Shown: positions 33,782-43,573, counted from the first letter of the stretch. The stretch is DNA of 64,000 nucleotides from Kamptonema formosum PCC 10802 (GCF_000332335.1 NZ_KB235948.1:747379-811378); one strand, 5' to 3'. Translations and numbers: made by a program. The notes: generated by a model not told the origin, from the letters alone.

Positions 33782-36526
33782 CTACAAATCAATCTCTGCT
33801 TTCACCACATCCGGGGTGCGGTGGAGGCGGAAGCCGAGTTTCTGGGAGATGTGCTGCATTTCCACATTTTCAAACAGGATGTCAGCCGTGATGCGGGTGA
33901 GTTTTTCGTCGCGCCCGACTTGCAGGATGCGGCGCAGCAACTCTGTGCCCAAACCCCGGTGCTGGTAGCGGTCGGTGACCAGAAGCCCGAACTCTCCCTC
34001 GTCGCTTCCGTGGGATTTAGTCAAGCGACCGAAGCCCAGAATTTCATTTTCGCCGGTGTCTGGGTTGGCGCACTCGGCCAGGAGAGCCATTTCGCGGTCG
34101 TAGTCGATGAAGCAGATGCGAGCCAGCCGCTCGTGGGAGATGCGCCGGCTCAGCTTGAGCAATTGGAAGTAGCGAAAATAAACGCTGCGGTCGCTGAGGC
34201 TTTCGTGGAACTTGACCACGAGGGGCTCATCTTCAGGACGGATGGGGCGAATGGTGACCGGCGTGCCGTCTTTTAGCTCCCACGAGGACACGTACTGGGA
34301 CGGATAGGGGCGAATCGCCAGCTTGGGCAGTTGCTCTTGCGTCACCTCCGGTCCGTGCAGCACCACGCGGGCGTCGAGGGCGAGCAGCCGTTCGGGAGAG
34401 GCCAGCAGGGGGTTGATGTCAATCTCCTTAATCCAGGGCTGCTCGACAACCAGCTGGCTGAACTGCACCAACAGCTGTTCGAGGGCGGCGAGGTCCACCG
34501 GCGCGCGCCCGCGCACGCCTTTGAGAGCCTTGTAGATTTTGGTTTGCTCCATCATCCGCCGCGCCAGGGTGGAGTTGAGCGGCGGAAGCGCCAGAGAGCG
34601 GTCTTTGAAGACTTCCACCAGCTGTCCGCCGGTGCCGAACAGCAGCACGGGGCCAAATTGCGGGTCGAGGCTGCTGCCGATAATCAGTTCGTACCCCTCG
34701 AATTTGATCATTGGCTGGACCGTGACGCCTTGGAAGTGCTCCGCACCGGCTCTCTTCGCCACTGCAGTTTCAATCGCGTGATAAGCGCCGGCCACCTCTT
34801 GGGCGTCCATCAAATTCAGCCGCACGCCGCCGACATCGGTTTTGTGGGTGATGGTTTCGGAAAACAGCTTCAGAACCACGGGATAGCCGATCTCACCGGC
34901 AAATTCAACCGCCTGCTCCTGACTGGTGGCGATGCGAGTTTCCACAATCGGAATCCCATAAGCCGCCAGCAGCTGCTTGGATTCAAACTCGGTGAGAATT
35001 GTGCGACCGGCTTTAAGCGCCGTGTGAATAATCACCTCCGCCAGAGGGCGATCGCAGGTTGTTTCGCCGCAGCGCTCCGGCAGCACCGGCGTTTCGTACA
35101 GGCCGCGCAGGCTGTAGCTGTAGCGCCACATGTAGTTGAACACGTGGGCGGCGGTGTCCGGGTAGGGGAAGGTGAAGATATTGGCGCGGTTGAGAATCGC
35201 CTCACCCGCCGCCACGTCGGCTCCGCCCATCCAGCTGGCCAGCAGGGGCTTGCCGTCCAGTGCGCCGACGGCTGACTTCAGCTGCTCGGCGGTTTGGGTG
35301 GGGTCGGTCATGGATTGCGGCGTCAGGATCGCCAGCAAGCCGTCGCTGTTGGGGTCTTTGGCCGCGATCTGGAGCGCTTTGGCGTACCGTTCTGGATCGG
35401 CATCCCCGAGAATGTCAATCGGGTTGGAGTGACTCCAGTGCGGCGGGAGGAACTCGTTGAGCGCGGCAATGGTTTCTGGGGACAGTTCAGCCAGTTTGCC
35501 CTCTTCTGAAATCAGGGCGTCCGTTGCCAGCACCCCAGGACCGCCGGCATTGGTGAGGATCGTCAGGCGCTTTCCTTTGGGGCGCGGCTGCTTGGCGAGG
35601 ACTTCCGCCATGTTGAACAGGTCGTCAATGGTGTTGACTCGCAGCACGCCGCAGCGCCGGAAGGCGGCGTCGAGCACTTCGTCACTGCCGGCCAGACTGC
35701 CGGTGTGCGATGCGGCGGCTTTTGCTGCCGCCTCGGTGCGACCGGCTTTGATGACAATGATCGGTTTAGTCAGCGCTACTTCCCGCGCGGCGGACAGGAA
35801 GGAGCGGGCGTTGCCGATCGATTCCATATAAATGACGATGCTCTGGGTGCGCGGATCGTCGCCGAGGTAGTATATCAGGTCGCCCCAGCCGACATCTAGC
35901 ATCGAGCCGATGGACATGAAGGCGCTGAAGCCAACATTCTCGCGGAAGCTCCAGTCGAGAATGGCGGTGCACAGTGCCCCACTCTGGGAGATGAAGCCGA
36001 CATTCCCCGGACGGGCCATCGTGCTGGAAAAGGTGGCGTTCAGTCCGGTGGGGGGGCTCATCACGCCCAAACAGTTGGGGCCAATGATGCGCATCTTGCC
36101 CCGCCGCGCCCGCTCCAGGACTTGCCGCTCCAGTTCGATGCCAGGAGCGCCGATTTCTTTGAAGCCGGCGGAGATGATAATGGCGGCTCTCACACCGGCA
36201 TCGGCGCACTCGCTGATGATGCCAGGCACGGTGGGGGCCGGTGTGACGATGACGGCCAGCTCCACTTTTTCGGGCACTTGGGCGATGCTGGCATAGGCTT
36301 TGATGCCCAAGACGCTGTTTCGCTTGGGGTTGACCGGGAAGACTGTGCCGCCAAACTGACTGCTGATCAGGTTCCACAGGATGGTGCGCCCGACGCTGCC
36401 TTCTTTTTCTGTCGCGCCAATCACAGCGACGGTTGCCGGTGAGAAAAATGCGTCAAGGGGCTGGCGCTCGTAGCGCAGGATGTCCTGCGGTTTTGGGTAA
36501 GTGACCGGTGCGATTATATTTTGCAT
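33782..36526 (-). CDS. ADP-forming acyl-CoA (acetyl-CoA) synthetase fused to a GNAT acetyltransferase
   Basis: The product has 914 residues. The order is a CoA-binding domain ([20 protein letters not shown]), a succinyl-CoA-synthetase-like domain with [20 protein letters not shown], an ATP-grasp domain ([20 protein letters not shown], then VGGVRLNL) and a C-terminal GNAT domain ([11 protein letters not shown], then [17 protein letters not shown]). The His in ASHTGSLAG occupies the phosphohistidine position, so acetyl-CoA + ADP + Pi to acetate + ATP is a plausible reaction. Related fusions also act as protein lysine acetyltransferases (Pat), in which that His is usually lost. Its place between hypB and the hyp-linked genes supports a fermentative acetate role. 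I chose the ATG at 36526 over an in-frame GTG seven codons earlier. Confidence 0.88.
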   Translation of the reverse strand: MQNIIAPVTYPKPQDILRYERQPLDAFFSPATVAVIGATEKEGSVGRTILWNLISSQFGGTVFPVNPKRNSVLGIKAYASIAQVPEKVELAVIVTPAPTVPGIISECADAGVRAAIIISAGFKEIGAPGIELERQVLERARRGKMRIIGPNCLGVMSPPTGLNATFSSTMARPGNVGFISQSGALCTAILDWSFRENVGFSAFMSIGSMLDVGWGDLIYYLGDDPRTQSIVIYMESIGNARSFLSAAREVALTKPIIVIKAGRTEAAAKAAASHTGSLAGSDEVLDAAFRRCGVLRVNTIDDLFNMAEVLAKQPRPKGKRLTILTNAGGPGVLATDALISEEGKLAELSPETIAALNEFLPPHWSHSNPIDILGDADPERYAKALQIAAKDPNSDGLLAILTPQSMTDPTQTAEQLKSAVGALDGKPLLASWMGGADVAAGEAILNRANIFTFPYPDTAAHVFNYMWRYSYSLRGLYETPVLPERCGETTCDRPLAEVIIHTALKAGRTILTEFESKQLLAAYGIPIVETRIATSQEQAVEFAGEIGYPVVLKLFSETITHKTDVGGVRLNLMDAQEVAGAYHAIETAVAKRAGAEHFQGVTVQPMIKFEGYELIIGSSLDPQFGPVLLFGTGGQLVEVFKDRSLALPPLNSTLARRMMEQTKIYKALKGVRGRAPVDLAALEQLLVQFSQLVVEQPWIKEIDINPLLASPERLLALDARVVLHGPEVTQEQLPKLAIRPYPSQYVSSWELKDGTPVTIRPIRPEDEPLVVKFHESLSDRSVYFRYFQLLKLSRRISHERLARICFIDYDREMALLAECANPDTGENEILGFGRLTKSHGSDEGEFGLLVTDRYQHRGLGTELLRRILQVGRDEKLTRITADILFENVEMQHISQKLGFRLHRTPDVVKAEIDL

Positions 36527-36571
36527 GGTTTTTTCTTTGCCATTCACTCTTGCTGCACAGCCAGCCTGACG

Positions 36572-37513
36572 TCAGGTTTCAGGGCTAACAAATGACGCCT
36601 GCTGGCTAATTTCTGAAAGCTTTTCTTGCAGATAGCGCTGCCAATTTTCCATCCCGGCACCCGTTCGCGCCGACACTTCAAAAATGGTCGCTTGTGGGGC
36701 TACTCGCCGAATGTTTCTCAGGGCTTTTTCGCGGTCAAATCCGGCGGCTCCGGCCATGTCGATTTTACTGACGATTACCGCATCTGCGGTTTTGAACATG
36801 GTAGGATATTTCAGCGGTTTGTCCTCTCCTTCCGTAACGGAAAGCAAGACTGCGCGCAAATTTTCTCCCAAATCGTAGGCGGCTGGGCAGACGAGATTGC
36901 CGACGTTTTCTATAACGAGGACATCCAGCGCGTCCAGGTTCAGCTTCCCGGCAGCCCGGGCCACCATTTCCGCTTCCAGGTGGCAGACGGTGCCGGTGGT
37001 GATTTGCACTGCTTCTGCGCCGGCACCCCGCAGGCGCACGGCGTCGTTTTCGGTTTCCAAGTCTCCGACAATTACCCCTATTTTTAGGCGGCTGGCGCTG
37101 TCAGCGACTGTCCGTTCCAGAAAGGCGGTTTTTCCAGATCCCGGAGAGGACAGCACGTTGAGCACCAGCAGTCCCTTGGCCATGAAATAGCCCCGGTTGC
37201 GCTCGGCGAGCCGGTCATTTTTGTCCAGTATCGATTGCGCAATCTCCACCGTCTTGCGCCCATTGCTATTGCTGTGGTGGTGACCGTGAGAGTGCCCGTG
37301 AGAGTGCCCGTGAGAGTGGTCGTGAGAGCGATCTTGCTCGTGAGAGTGCCCGTACTCATGAGAGTGCCCGCCATCGTGAGAGGAACCGCACTCATGAGAG
37401 TGCCCGCCATCGTGAGAGTGCCCGCTCTCGTGAGAGTGCTCGTGAGAGTGAGCCCCGGTATGGCTGTGGATGCCAATTTCTCCGACTTTACTGCATCCGC
37501 AATCTTTACACAT
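36572..37513 (-). CDS. hypB: GTPase HypB with histidine-rich nickel-storage region
   Basis: The 313-residue GTPase inserts nickel into the hydrogenase large subunit together with HypA. The N-terminal CKDCGC resembles the high-affinity CxxCGC nickel motif. Residues ~16-80 are a His-rich tract of HSHE/GHSHD repeats with about 27 histidines, typical of nickel-storing HypB. The G domain has [13 protein letters not shown] (P-loop), [22 protein letters not shown] and VSKIDMAG. The gene lies 2 bp downstream of hypA, clearly one transcript. The synthetase gene follows after 45 bp. Confidence 0.96.
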   Translation of the reverse strand: MCKDCGCSKVGEIGIHSHTGAHSHEHSHESGHSHDGGHSHECGSSHDGGHSHEYGHSHEQDRSHDHSHGHSHGHSHGHHHSNSNGRKTVEIAQSILDKNDRLAERNRGYFMAKGLLVLNVLSSPGSGKTAFLERTVADSASRLKIGVIVGDLETENDAVRLRGAGAEAVQITTGTVCHLEAEMVARAAGKLNLDALDVLVIENVGNLVCPAAYDLGENLRAVLLSVTEGEDKPLKYPTMFKTADAVIVSKIDMAGAAGFDREKALRNIRRVAPQATIFEVSARTGAGMENWQRYLQEKLSEISQQASFVSPET

Positions 37514-37515
37514 CG

Positions 37516-37857
37516 TTAAGAAACCTCCAAAGATGTGAGTTCAATCTCTCGCCCACAGCGCACCTCAGTGCTGAGTTCGTGGCACTCTGGGCACTCATAG
37601 AATAGGGTATCGGGTTGAAACTCCTGCTTGCAGTTAACGCAGTAACAAATTACCGGTATTTTCTCCACTTCCAGGTTGGCCCCTTCGGCAATTGTCCCCT
37701 GCGTCACCACGTCAAAGGCAAATTCCAGCGCTTCCGGAACGACGCCCGACTGTTCGCCCACCCGCATCTTCAGCCGGTGGATTTTTTGCGCCCCTTGCCG
37801 GCTTGCGCAATCCAAGGCGATCTTTAGGGTACTTGACATTACGCTCACTTCGTGCAT
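37516..37857 (-). CDS. hypA: Nickel/zinc metallochaperone HypA
   Basis: The 113-residue protein begins [11 protein letters not shown], where His2 is the nickel ligand. It ends with the structural zinc site [10 protein letters not shown] ... [10 protein letters not shown]. It delivers nickel to the HoxH precursor with HypB. The hypA-hypB junction is only 2 bp, so translational coupling is likely. Upstream is a frameshifted VOC gene and hoxW. Confidence 0.95.
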   Translation of the reverse strand: MHEVSVMSSTLKIALDCASRQGAQKIHRLKMRVGEQSGVVPEALEFAFDVVTQGTIAEGANLEVEKIPVICYCVNCKQEFQPDTLFYECPECHELSTEVRCGREIELTSLEVS

Positions 37858-38016
37858 TGACTGCCCCGCACTTATCTGAAATACGATTAATTAATTCTTA
37901 ATTAAAAGCCGGGTTGCCCATAGGGCACCGGGAGCTATATCCTTTATAGTGCGTTTTTCAAGCTCTGCGGCTCAATCTTAATAAAATATTAATCAATCGG
38001 ATGTTTGCCGGTTGGC

Positions 38017-38419
38017 TTAGGGAGCGGGAGAGTGGCAGACGGCCTCGATGTGATGGCCATCAGGATCGAGAGCGAAGGCGGCGTAGTAGCTGGGGTGATA
38101 GTGGGGCCTTAAACCAGGCTGGCCATTGTCGGTTCCGCCGGCATGCAGCGCCGCCGCATGAAAAGCATCGACCGCCTGCCGGCTGGCCGCCTGGAAAGCA
38201 ATGTGGGAGCCGGCACGGTAGTGCGGGGCGGCTGCCAAACTCGTCGCTCGAAGAGATCCAGAATACAGGTTTGCTGTCCGGGCCATAGCTGGCAAACTTG
38301 GCACCTTGGGGGCTTTCAGCTTTGAAGCACCGGCGGAAACCGAGTTCCGCCAGCACAGCATCGTGGAATGCCAAACTGCGGGAAAAGTCAGAGACGCCGA
38401 GGGAGATAGGGTCAATCAT
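38017..38419 (-). pseudogene. Glyoxalase/VOC-family gene with a frameshift
   Basis: The first frame reads IDPISLGVSDFSRSLAFHDA and KFASYGPDSKPVFWI. The second frame continues the same fold as YRAGSHIAFQAASRQAVDAF and ALDPDGHHIEAVCH. Together they make one complete ~130-residue VOC protein, but a one-base shift near 38220-38240 separates them. Either the gene is inactivated or the base call is wrong there. Metal-ligand residues (H in GSHIAF, E in HIEAV) are present in the second frame. Confidence 0.75.
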
Positions 38420-38466
38420 AAGTGTGAGGAATTGGGCATGGGGCATGGGGCATTGCTTCAGGGCAG

Positions 38467-39006
38467 CTATTGCGCCGCAACCTCAGTGGCGGATAGGGAG
38501 TTCCTAATCAGGTAATCAATCTCCTCAAGAGCGTCAGCCATTCCATTTTCGGCCACCGGCGAGAGCTCTTCTCCCAAATCGAAGTTGACCCCCGGTACAG
38601 TAACTAGCCAAGCTTGGGGTGCGTGACCGTAAAGAAGTCCAGCCAGGGCGAGCAGCGTGCGCGGATCGCTCGTATGCCCCCCAATGCTAGCATCCGCACC
38701 GGCAGGTTCCAGGGGGAGCACCCGCACGGATGGGCCATCTTCTCCCCCCCCATCAGCTGCTGGGGGAGCGGCAGGGGTGATACAAGCGTCCACAAAGATA
38801 GCCATTTCCGCTTCGGCGAGGGTTTCTGCCAGTTCCGGAGTCAGCTGGTGGACCGCCAGCGAGTGAACGGAAGGCACTCCCCAAGCTTGCACGGCGCGAG
38901 CGACTTGTGGCCCAATAGCGTCATCACTGCGCAGTTCATTTCCGTAGCCGATGACAGCGACAGAGTGGCGGAGGGATTGGAGCTTGGCCGTGAGATTGCA
39001 ATTCAT
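38467..39006 (-). CDS. hoxW: Hydrogenase-specific C-terminal endopeptidase HoxW
   Basis: The 179-residue NiFe-hydrogenase maturation protease removes the HoxH C-terminal peptide once nickel is in place. Family signs are VIGYGNELRSDDAIGPQVAR (the first metal ligand is Glu or Asp here), IFVDACIT, and GHTSDPRTLLALAGLLYG with the His ligand. I chose the ATG at 39006; a TTG nine codons earlier would overlap the preceding gene. An acidic, Gly/Pro-rich loop (AADGGGEDGPS, around residue 95) is longer than usual. It directly follows the SpoIIE-type phosphatase gene (20 bp) in the hox transcription direction. Confidence 0.9.
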   Translation of the reverse strand: MNCNLTAKLQSLRHSVAVIGYGNELRSDDAIGPQVARAVQAWGVPSVHSLAVHQLTPELAETLAEAEMAIFVDACITPAAPPAADGGGEDGPSVRVLPLEPAGADASIGGHTSDPRTLLALAGLLYGHAPQAWLVTVPGVNFDLGEELSPVAENGMADALEEIDYLIRNSLSATEVAAQ

Positions 39007-39026
39007 TGTCTTGACAGTTTGGCGTG

Positions 39027-40223
39027 CTAACAATATTCTAGCGTGACTTCTTTTTGCTTTTGCCGCAAAAAGTTTACTAAGTCTTCTACGAGGTTGCGGC
39101 GGATGGAAATGTTTTTGGGCAGCAGGGGGTTTTGATAGAACTCGTTGATGCTCTGGCCCACCAAAAATAGGATAGAGTCAGCTTGCAGGATTTCCTGCGC
39201 CAGCAAAACCGCACCGTTCCTGTCCGCCGGCAGCCGGGAGATATCAAAGTGACAGGCGCGCAGCACCTCCTGGCATTTGGAAATCGTGAGAATCCCTTCT
39301 GTGACCAAATCGATTTCGCTCAATTTGCCAATGGGGGGGAGTTCTTTTCGCATGGTGGAGATATCCATTTCTATCGTCTCGCCCAGATAGCTCGCTACAA
39401 TATTGCCGGTGGTGCCCCCGCACACCACCTTGCGGCCCTCAAAATTTAATAGCCTTTCCACATACACGATATCCTTGTTTTCGTCAAGGGGAGGGCCGGT
39501 GAAAATCATTAAAGGGTTTCGCTGCCTGACATAGACGCCGACAAAGGTGGCGTCATCCCCAATTTTCCCCCGGTAAAGCGAGTGAGTTTCGGCAATCACA
39601 CTCTGGACAATATTGCGGGCGGTGTGGCTCTGCCGGCTCAAAACCGATTCGATGTAGCTGGCAATCTTGTCCCACCCCCAGCCGAAATTCAAGGCCACGC
39701 CCAGACCGGCATAGAGGACCCCATCACTCGCCGCGCCCAGAAAATCACCTTTTTCCAGATACCCCTCCGAAAAGGTAATCTTTTTATCCAAGATATTTTC
39801 CGCCCGCGATTCCAGCTTGGACAGCTTCCCTTTCTTGAAATAGAAAACAGGAGGATTGTCAAAGTTAAGGACTTTAAACTGGTTGTTCTCGTGCTTGATT
39901 TGGATGATAGTAAAGGTGGAGTAGGCAATTTTTCGGACTTGACAGATAGGTAAGGTGCCGATCACCGTCTTGATCACTTCCTCCAGCGGGACATCGGCAT
40001 TCAACATCGTGATGATAATTTCCGTGGTCAGGGTGGCGAGAATATTGGCTTTCACGCCACTCCCCAACCCGTCCGACAGCACAATAGTGGTTTTCCCGTC
40101 ACTTTTGCGGAATTTAACCTTATCCCCGCACAGCTCTTCTCCCTTCTTATTCAAACTCAGGTCGAAAATATCGAGAAAATTGTCCGTCGCAACGGCATGC
40201 CTAACATCCTTAAGAACTGTCAC
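39027..40223 (-). CDS. SpoIIE-type PP2C serine phosphatase of the clostridial hydrogenase-operon type
   Basis: This cytoplasmic protein has about 398 residues. The SpoIIE/PP2C domain occupies the first ~225 residues, with NKKGEELCGDKVKF, the motif VLSDGLGSGVKANILATLTT and the late metal motif GDDATFVGVYV. The second half (FTGPPLDENKDIVYVERLLN, then VCGGTTGNIVASYLG) is a separate domain of unknown role. From memory, proteins with this same start and layout occur in clostridial [FeFe]-hydrogenase operons next to a PAS protein and a small [2Fe-2S] protein, exactly as here. The start is the GTG at 40223 behind GAGGAGG. The gene is visibly more A/T- and Lys/Ile-rich than its neighbours, which suggests acquisition from outside. 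Its target protein is unknown. Confidence 0.85.
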   Translation of the reverse strand: MTVLKDVRHAVATDNFLDIFDLSLNKKGEELCGDKVKFRKSDGKTTIVLSDGLGSGVKANILATLTTEIIITMLNADVPLEEVIKTVIGTLPICQVRKIAYSTFTIIQIKHENNQFKVLNFDNPPVFYFKKGKLSKLESRAENILDKKITFSEGYLEKGDFLGAASDGVLYAGLGVALNFGWGWDKIASYIESVLSRQSHTARNIVQSVIAETHSLYRGKIGDDATFVGVYVRQRNPLMIFTGPPLDENKDIVYVERLLNFEGRKVVCGGTTGNIVASYLGETIEMDISTMRKELPPIGKLSEIDLVTEGILTISKCQEVLRACHFDISRLPADRNGAVLLAQEILQADSILFLVGQSINEFYQNPLLPKNISIRRNLVEDLVNFLRQKQKEVTLEYC

Positions 40224-40268
40224 TGTCTGCTTCCTCCTCAAAGGTCTGCGATGTCCTGCGGGCGCTGA

Positions 40269-40778
40269 CTAAACAATATCGTGGTCAACCATTTTGATGA
40301 TTTTCAACAAGCTGATTTTCGTTTCAGCCGTGGTTTCCCCCAGCAAACCGGCAATCTCCTGCACGACTTTCATTTGATTGTCCACCACCTCATTGACTTT
40401 GGCCACCGTCTCCGTCTTGAGTTTCATCATTTCTTTCTTTCGCTGCCATTCCTGGGTGATATCCACCATGATGCAAGCGATAATATTTTCATCCGGTATC
40501 GGAAAAATCACTCTCCTCAGATACAAGTTGTGAGCCGGATATTCTTTTTCTTTCCCCCTCAGCACTTCATTTTTGTCCCAAACTCTCTTAAAATCGTCTA
40601 TATCCTCCAAAAGCTCTACAGCGGGATGGCCAATTATATCTTCAGCTTCCACCTGAAACATTTTGCAAAAGGCGGGATTGACCAGCTTGATATTGAAATC
40701 CGTATCCAGCACGATCAAGCCATTCGGGTCATACTCCCATAACAGCTTCCACAAATTTCTCTCAGCGGCATCCACCAC
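40269..40778 (-). CDS. PAS-domain sensor protein of the hydrogenase-associated trio
   Basis: The product has 169 residues. One PAS domain (~10-110) shows EYDPNGLIVLDTDFNIKLVN, PAFCKMFQVEAEDIIGHPAV and IIACIMVDITQEWQRK. A helical tail with VVDNQMKVVQEIAGLLGETT then AETKISLLKI follows. That tail is the hallmark of the PAS proteins in clostridial hydrogenase operons. There is no kinase domain, so it probably acts through its neighbour phosphatase. The ligand or cofactor is unknown. The start is GTG (40776-40778) behind a strong AAAGGAGGTG site. It lies 18 bp after the [2Fe-2S] gene and 45 bp before the phosphatase start. Confidence 0.85.
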   Translation of the reverse strand: MVDAAERNLWKLLWEYDPNGLIVLDTDFNIKLVNPAFCKMFQVEAEDIIGHPAVELLEDIDDFKRVWDKNEVLRGKEKEYPAHNLYLRRVIFPIPDENIIACIMVDITQEWQRKKEMMKLKTETVAKVNEVVDNQMKVVQEIAGLLGETTAETKISLLKIIKMVDHDIV

Positions 40779-40796
40779 AATACACCTCCTTTTCTT

Positions 40797-41051
40797 TTAC
40801 TGGATAGTTGGCAAAATCTCTTGAATGAATTTCTGCTCAATGTTCTCGGGGCTAATCTGGGTAAAGACTTTATCCTTGAATTTCATCACAATTCCGTCGC
40901 TACAGGTTTCCAGACAAAAAGACCCCTTGAGTTCAACTCTGTCCTCTAGCTGATATTCGCCGATCATGCTTTGCAGTTTCGGCAAAACTTCATACACTCC
41001 CAATTGATGGCAAGCCGAACCCATGCATAAATATAAATTCTGTTTGGCCAT
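40797..41051 (-). CDS. Small thioredoxin-fold [2Fe-2S] protein of the hydrogenase-associated trio
   Basis: The product has 84 residues. The four cysteines in CMGSACHQLG and FCLETCSDG fit the CxxxxC ... CxxxC ligand set of thioredoxin-like [2Fe-2S] ferredoxins, as in the NuoE/HoxE C-terminal domain. EYQLEDRVELKGSFCLETC is also how the clostridial hydrogenase-operon member reads. It could shuttle electrons or report redox state to the PAS-phosphatase pair. The ATG follows AAAGGAG at good spacing. It is the first gene of the trio downstream of hoxH, after a 384-bp gap with repeats. Confidence 0.88.
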   Translation of the reverse strand: MAKQNLYLCMGSACHQLGVYEVLPKLQSMIGEYQLEDRVELKGSFCLETCSDGIVMKFKDKVFTQISPENIEQKFIQEILPTIQ

Positions 41052-41258
41052 CGGTTACTTCTCCTTTGTGATTTTGCCCTCGCGGAGCGTGCCGGTCCCG
41101 AGAGGAGCTGAGACAAAAGCTGGAACGAAACTGAGAAATCCGGTTTTGTTCGGCGCACGGCTGGGACATCTCAGGCCCCGGGTTTCTTTTGACTTTCCCT
41201 CCGAAAAATTGGTCGTTTAACCAATTCTATCAGGACTTAGGCAGGGACCTGAATTGTG

Positions 41259-41355
41259 TGGTGGGTTACGCTTCGCTAACCCACCCTACAGATAGAGGCT
41301 TTCGGGAAGTCCTGTATTCCAAAATCCGGGCATCCAAAATCCGGGCATCCAAAAT
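41259..41355. repeat. Hairpin and 15-bp tandem repeat between hoxH and the trio
   Basis: GGTGGGTTACGCTTCGCTAA followed by CCCACC (from 41259) is a common cyanobacterial hairpin. ATCCAAAATCCGGGC-type units (15 bp) repeat at 41318-41355. This 384-bp gap could separate the transcription of hoxH from the trio. No gene lies in it. Confidence 0.7.
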
Positions 41356-41435
41356 TGGTATTTCCCGGAGAGAAAATCGGTTTCTTTCCCTCGATTTGTT
41401 TCGCCGGCAACCGGATTCCTCTAATCCGCGCTCAC

Positions 41436-42860
41436 TTAATCTCGCCAGACTTCATCGAGAACCGTGCCATTTGCCCCAACCAATTCGATGTGCAGCGGCA
41501 TAAGACCGGCAGCGTGAGTGGAGCAGCTGAGGCAGGGGTCAAACGCCCGAATGCCGGCTTCCACCCGGTTCAGCATCCCTTCGGGAATCTCATTCCCGTG
41601 GATGTAATGCTGGGCGATCTGAGTCACGGTTTTGTTCATCGCCAAATTATTTTGGCCGGTGGCGATAATCAAGTTCACCTTCTTAATCAGGCCATTTTCA
41701 TCCACCTGATAGTGGTGGAACAGTGTGCCGCGCGGCGCTTCGCTGACGCCGACACCTTCCAGCTGGTTAATACCGGCAGTGGCGCGAGTCCGGGGCGAGA
41801 CAATATCCGGGTCATTCACCAGCTGCTCAATATACTCCAGGGCGGCGAGAATCTCAATCAGGCGGGCGTAGTGATAGAAAAACGAGGAAGTGGCCACCCC
41901 ACCGGCGCGGTCGCGGAACTCCAGCAACTCTCTGTCAGCCGCCTCTACTCCCATTTTAGAGCAAATGTTCAGTCTTGCCAGTGGCCCCACCCGATAGATC
42001 CCGTCCGGATAGCCCAGAGGTTTGTAATAGGGGAACTTCAAATAAGACCAAGGTTCCACCGCCTCGCCGAGAAATTCCCTGTAGTCATCCTCGCTGAGAT
42101 TGTCAGCTACAATCTTGCCCTCGCTGTCGGTAAAGCGAATGTGACCGCCATAGTGCTCCCAGACACCATCTTTACCCACCAACCCCATAAACAGGGAGGG
42201 GAATTTCCCGAAAACATCCACCTCAGTCGCGAACTGATCCAGCAAGCGCTTAAACAGACCGAGCGCAGTGTTTATTGTATTAAACGACTCCGGAAGGCGC
42301 TCCCGTATCCACGTCCGCCCTTCTTCAGGGAGGGGAGAGCGCACGCCGCCGGGAACCGCCCAAGCGGGGTGAATTTTCTTCGCCCCCAACAATTCTATCA
42401 CTTTCTGACCGAATTGGCGCAACCGAATCCCGCTGCGAGCCAAATCCGGGTCAGCCGACATCAGCCCAAACACATTTCGCGTGGCGGGATTGCTATCCCA
42501 GCCTAGCAGAAAATCCGGGCTGCTGAGGTGGAAGAAACTGAGAGCGTGGGACTGAGTAATCTGTCCCAGATTCATCATCCGCCGCAGCTTCTCTCCCGCT
42601 ACAGGAACCTTTACTGCCTGAATTTTATCGCCGGTTTTTGCGGAAGCCAGCAAGTGACTGACCGGACAAATTCCGCAAATGCGGGCCGTTATTCCCGCCA
42701 TTTCCGACATCGGCCTCTTCTCGCAGAATTTCTCAAACCCGCGAAATTCTACGACGTGGAAGCGGGCGTCCGACACTTCGCCGGCGTCATCCAGAAACAC
42801 GGAGATTTTGGCGTGCCCCTCAATTCGCGTGACTGGATCGATAACAACTGTTTTAGGCAT
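41436..42860 (-). CDS. hoxH: NiFe-hydrogenase large subunit HoxH (bidirectional)
   Basis: The 474-residue catalytic subunit holds the NiFe site that reversibly makes H2. The L1 motif is [10 protein letters not shown] (Cys62, Cys65) and the L2 motif is DPCLSCSTH (441-449, Cys443 and Cys446). HoxW should cut after His449 and remove a 25-residue tail that starts [16 protein letters not shown] near the N-terminus is typical. It partners HoxY, and electrons pass via HoxU to the HoxEF diaphorase. A nuclease gene lies between it and hoxY. The ATG follows GAGAGGAG. Confidence 0.97.
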   Translation of the reverse strand: MPKTVVIDPVTRIEGHAKISVFLDDAGEVSDARFHVVEFRGFEKFCEKRPMSEMAGITARICGICPVSHLLASAKTGDKIQAVKVPVAGEKLRRMMNLGQITQSHALSFFHLSSPDFLLGWDSNPATRNVFGLMSADPDLARSGIRLRQFGQKVIELLGAKKIHPAWAVPGGVRSPLPEEGRTWIRERLPESFNTINTALGLFKRLLDQFATEVDVFGKFPSLFMGLVGKDGVWEHYGGHIRFTDSEGKIVADNLSEDDYREFLGEAVEPWSYLKFPYYKPLGYPDGIYRVGPLARLNICSKMGVEAADRELLEFRDRAGGVATSSFFYHYARLIEILAALEYIEQLVNDPDIVSPRTRATAGINQLEGVGVSEAPRGTLFHHYQVDENGLIKKVNLIIATGQNNLAMNKTVTQIAQHYIHGNEIPEGMLNRVEAGIRAFDPCLSCSTHAAGLMPLHIELVGANGTVLDEVWRD

Positions 42861-42994
42861 AGAACTCCTCTCTCATTAGTTTAGAACTCTGCACTTGCCG
42901 GTGCGTTCCGCACGAGCGGACGCCCACTAACATTGAAGGAGTTGCGAGCAGCGGAACGCACCCTGCGAGAGTTCGCATCAACCTATCCTTTTGT

Positions 42995-43573
42995 TTAACC
43001 AGGACACGGATGTGTTTCCCTGAATTGTGTCAGCGGTTGCTTGGGATTCCACACGCCCCGCCCCTCTCGCTTTGCCGCCGCCTCTGCGCTCAGGTAAGAA
43101 TTTCGCGCCCCCGCACAATTCTCGAGATGCTGGCAGTAAATCACCGCTTTACCTTCTCGAACCATCTGCAAACTGACCGATTTCTTATTGACAAATACCT
43201 CACCTACAATCCGCTTGCCGTCGGGGGTAATGCTTCCCGTATCTCTTACCATTATAGCTGTTCCGGGAGGCGCTAGCGCTGCCAGCCGGTCTTTTGCCTG
43301 CTGGAAAAAAGGCTTTGCGTTCGCCTCGGGCGTGTCGATACAAGCCAGCTGAACCCTGCACTCTTGGGGGCTGCCGGTGGAGGGCAGCCGGCACCCAGCC
43401 ATGCTGACATCCAGGGTGTCGCCGTCTACTATCTTAATAACAGTAGCCGGCAGCAAAGGTTGGGAAGCCTGGGAATTTAAGGCCGGCTGCCCGAACATTC
43501 CACCCAGAAGAATCAGCCCCAGCGCGGCGATGGCGAGTTGTAAAAAATTTAGTTTTCTTCGCTTCACAGACAT
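42995..43573 (-). CDS. Secreted or anchored staphylococcal-nuclease-like protein
   Basis: The product has 192 residues. The N-terminal hydrophobic segment (LQLAIAALGLILLGGMFG) is a signal or anchor. The nuclease core shows VIKIVDGDTLDV, RVQLACIDTPEAN and VREGKAVIYCQHLENC, with the conserved Asp and Glu. An Arg in the usual place is present in RVQL, and another near RIVGEVFV. It would cut nucleic acids outside the cytoplasm using Ca2+. It lies between hoxH and hoxY on the same strand, where it has no obvious hydrogenase role. Confidence 0.85.
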   Translation of the reverse strand: MSVKRRKLNFLQLAIAALGLILLGGMFGQPALNSQASQPLLPATVIKIVDGDTLDVSMAGCRLPSTGSPQECRVQLACIDTPEANAKPFFQQAKDRLAALAPPGTAIMVRDTGSITPDGKRIVGEVFVNKKSVSLQMVREGKAVIYCQHLENCAGARNSYLSAEAAAKREGRGVWNPKQPLTQFRETHPCPG

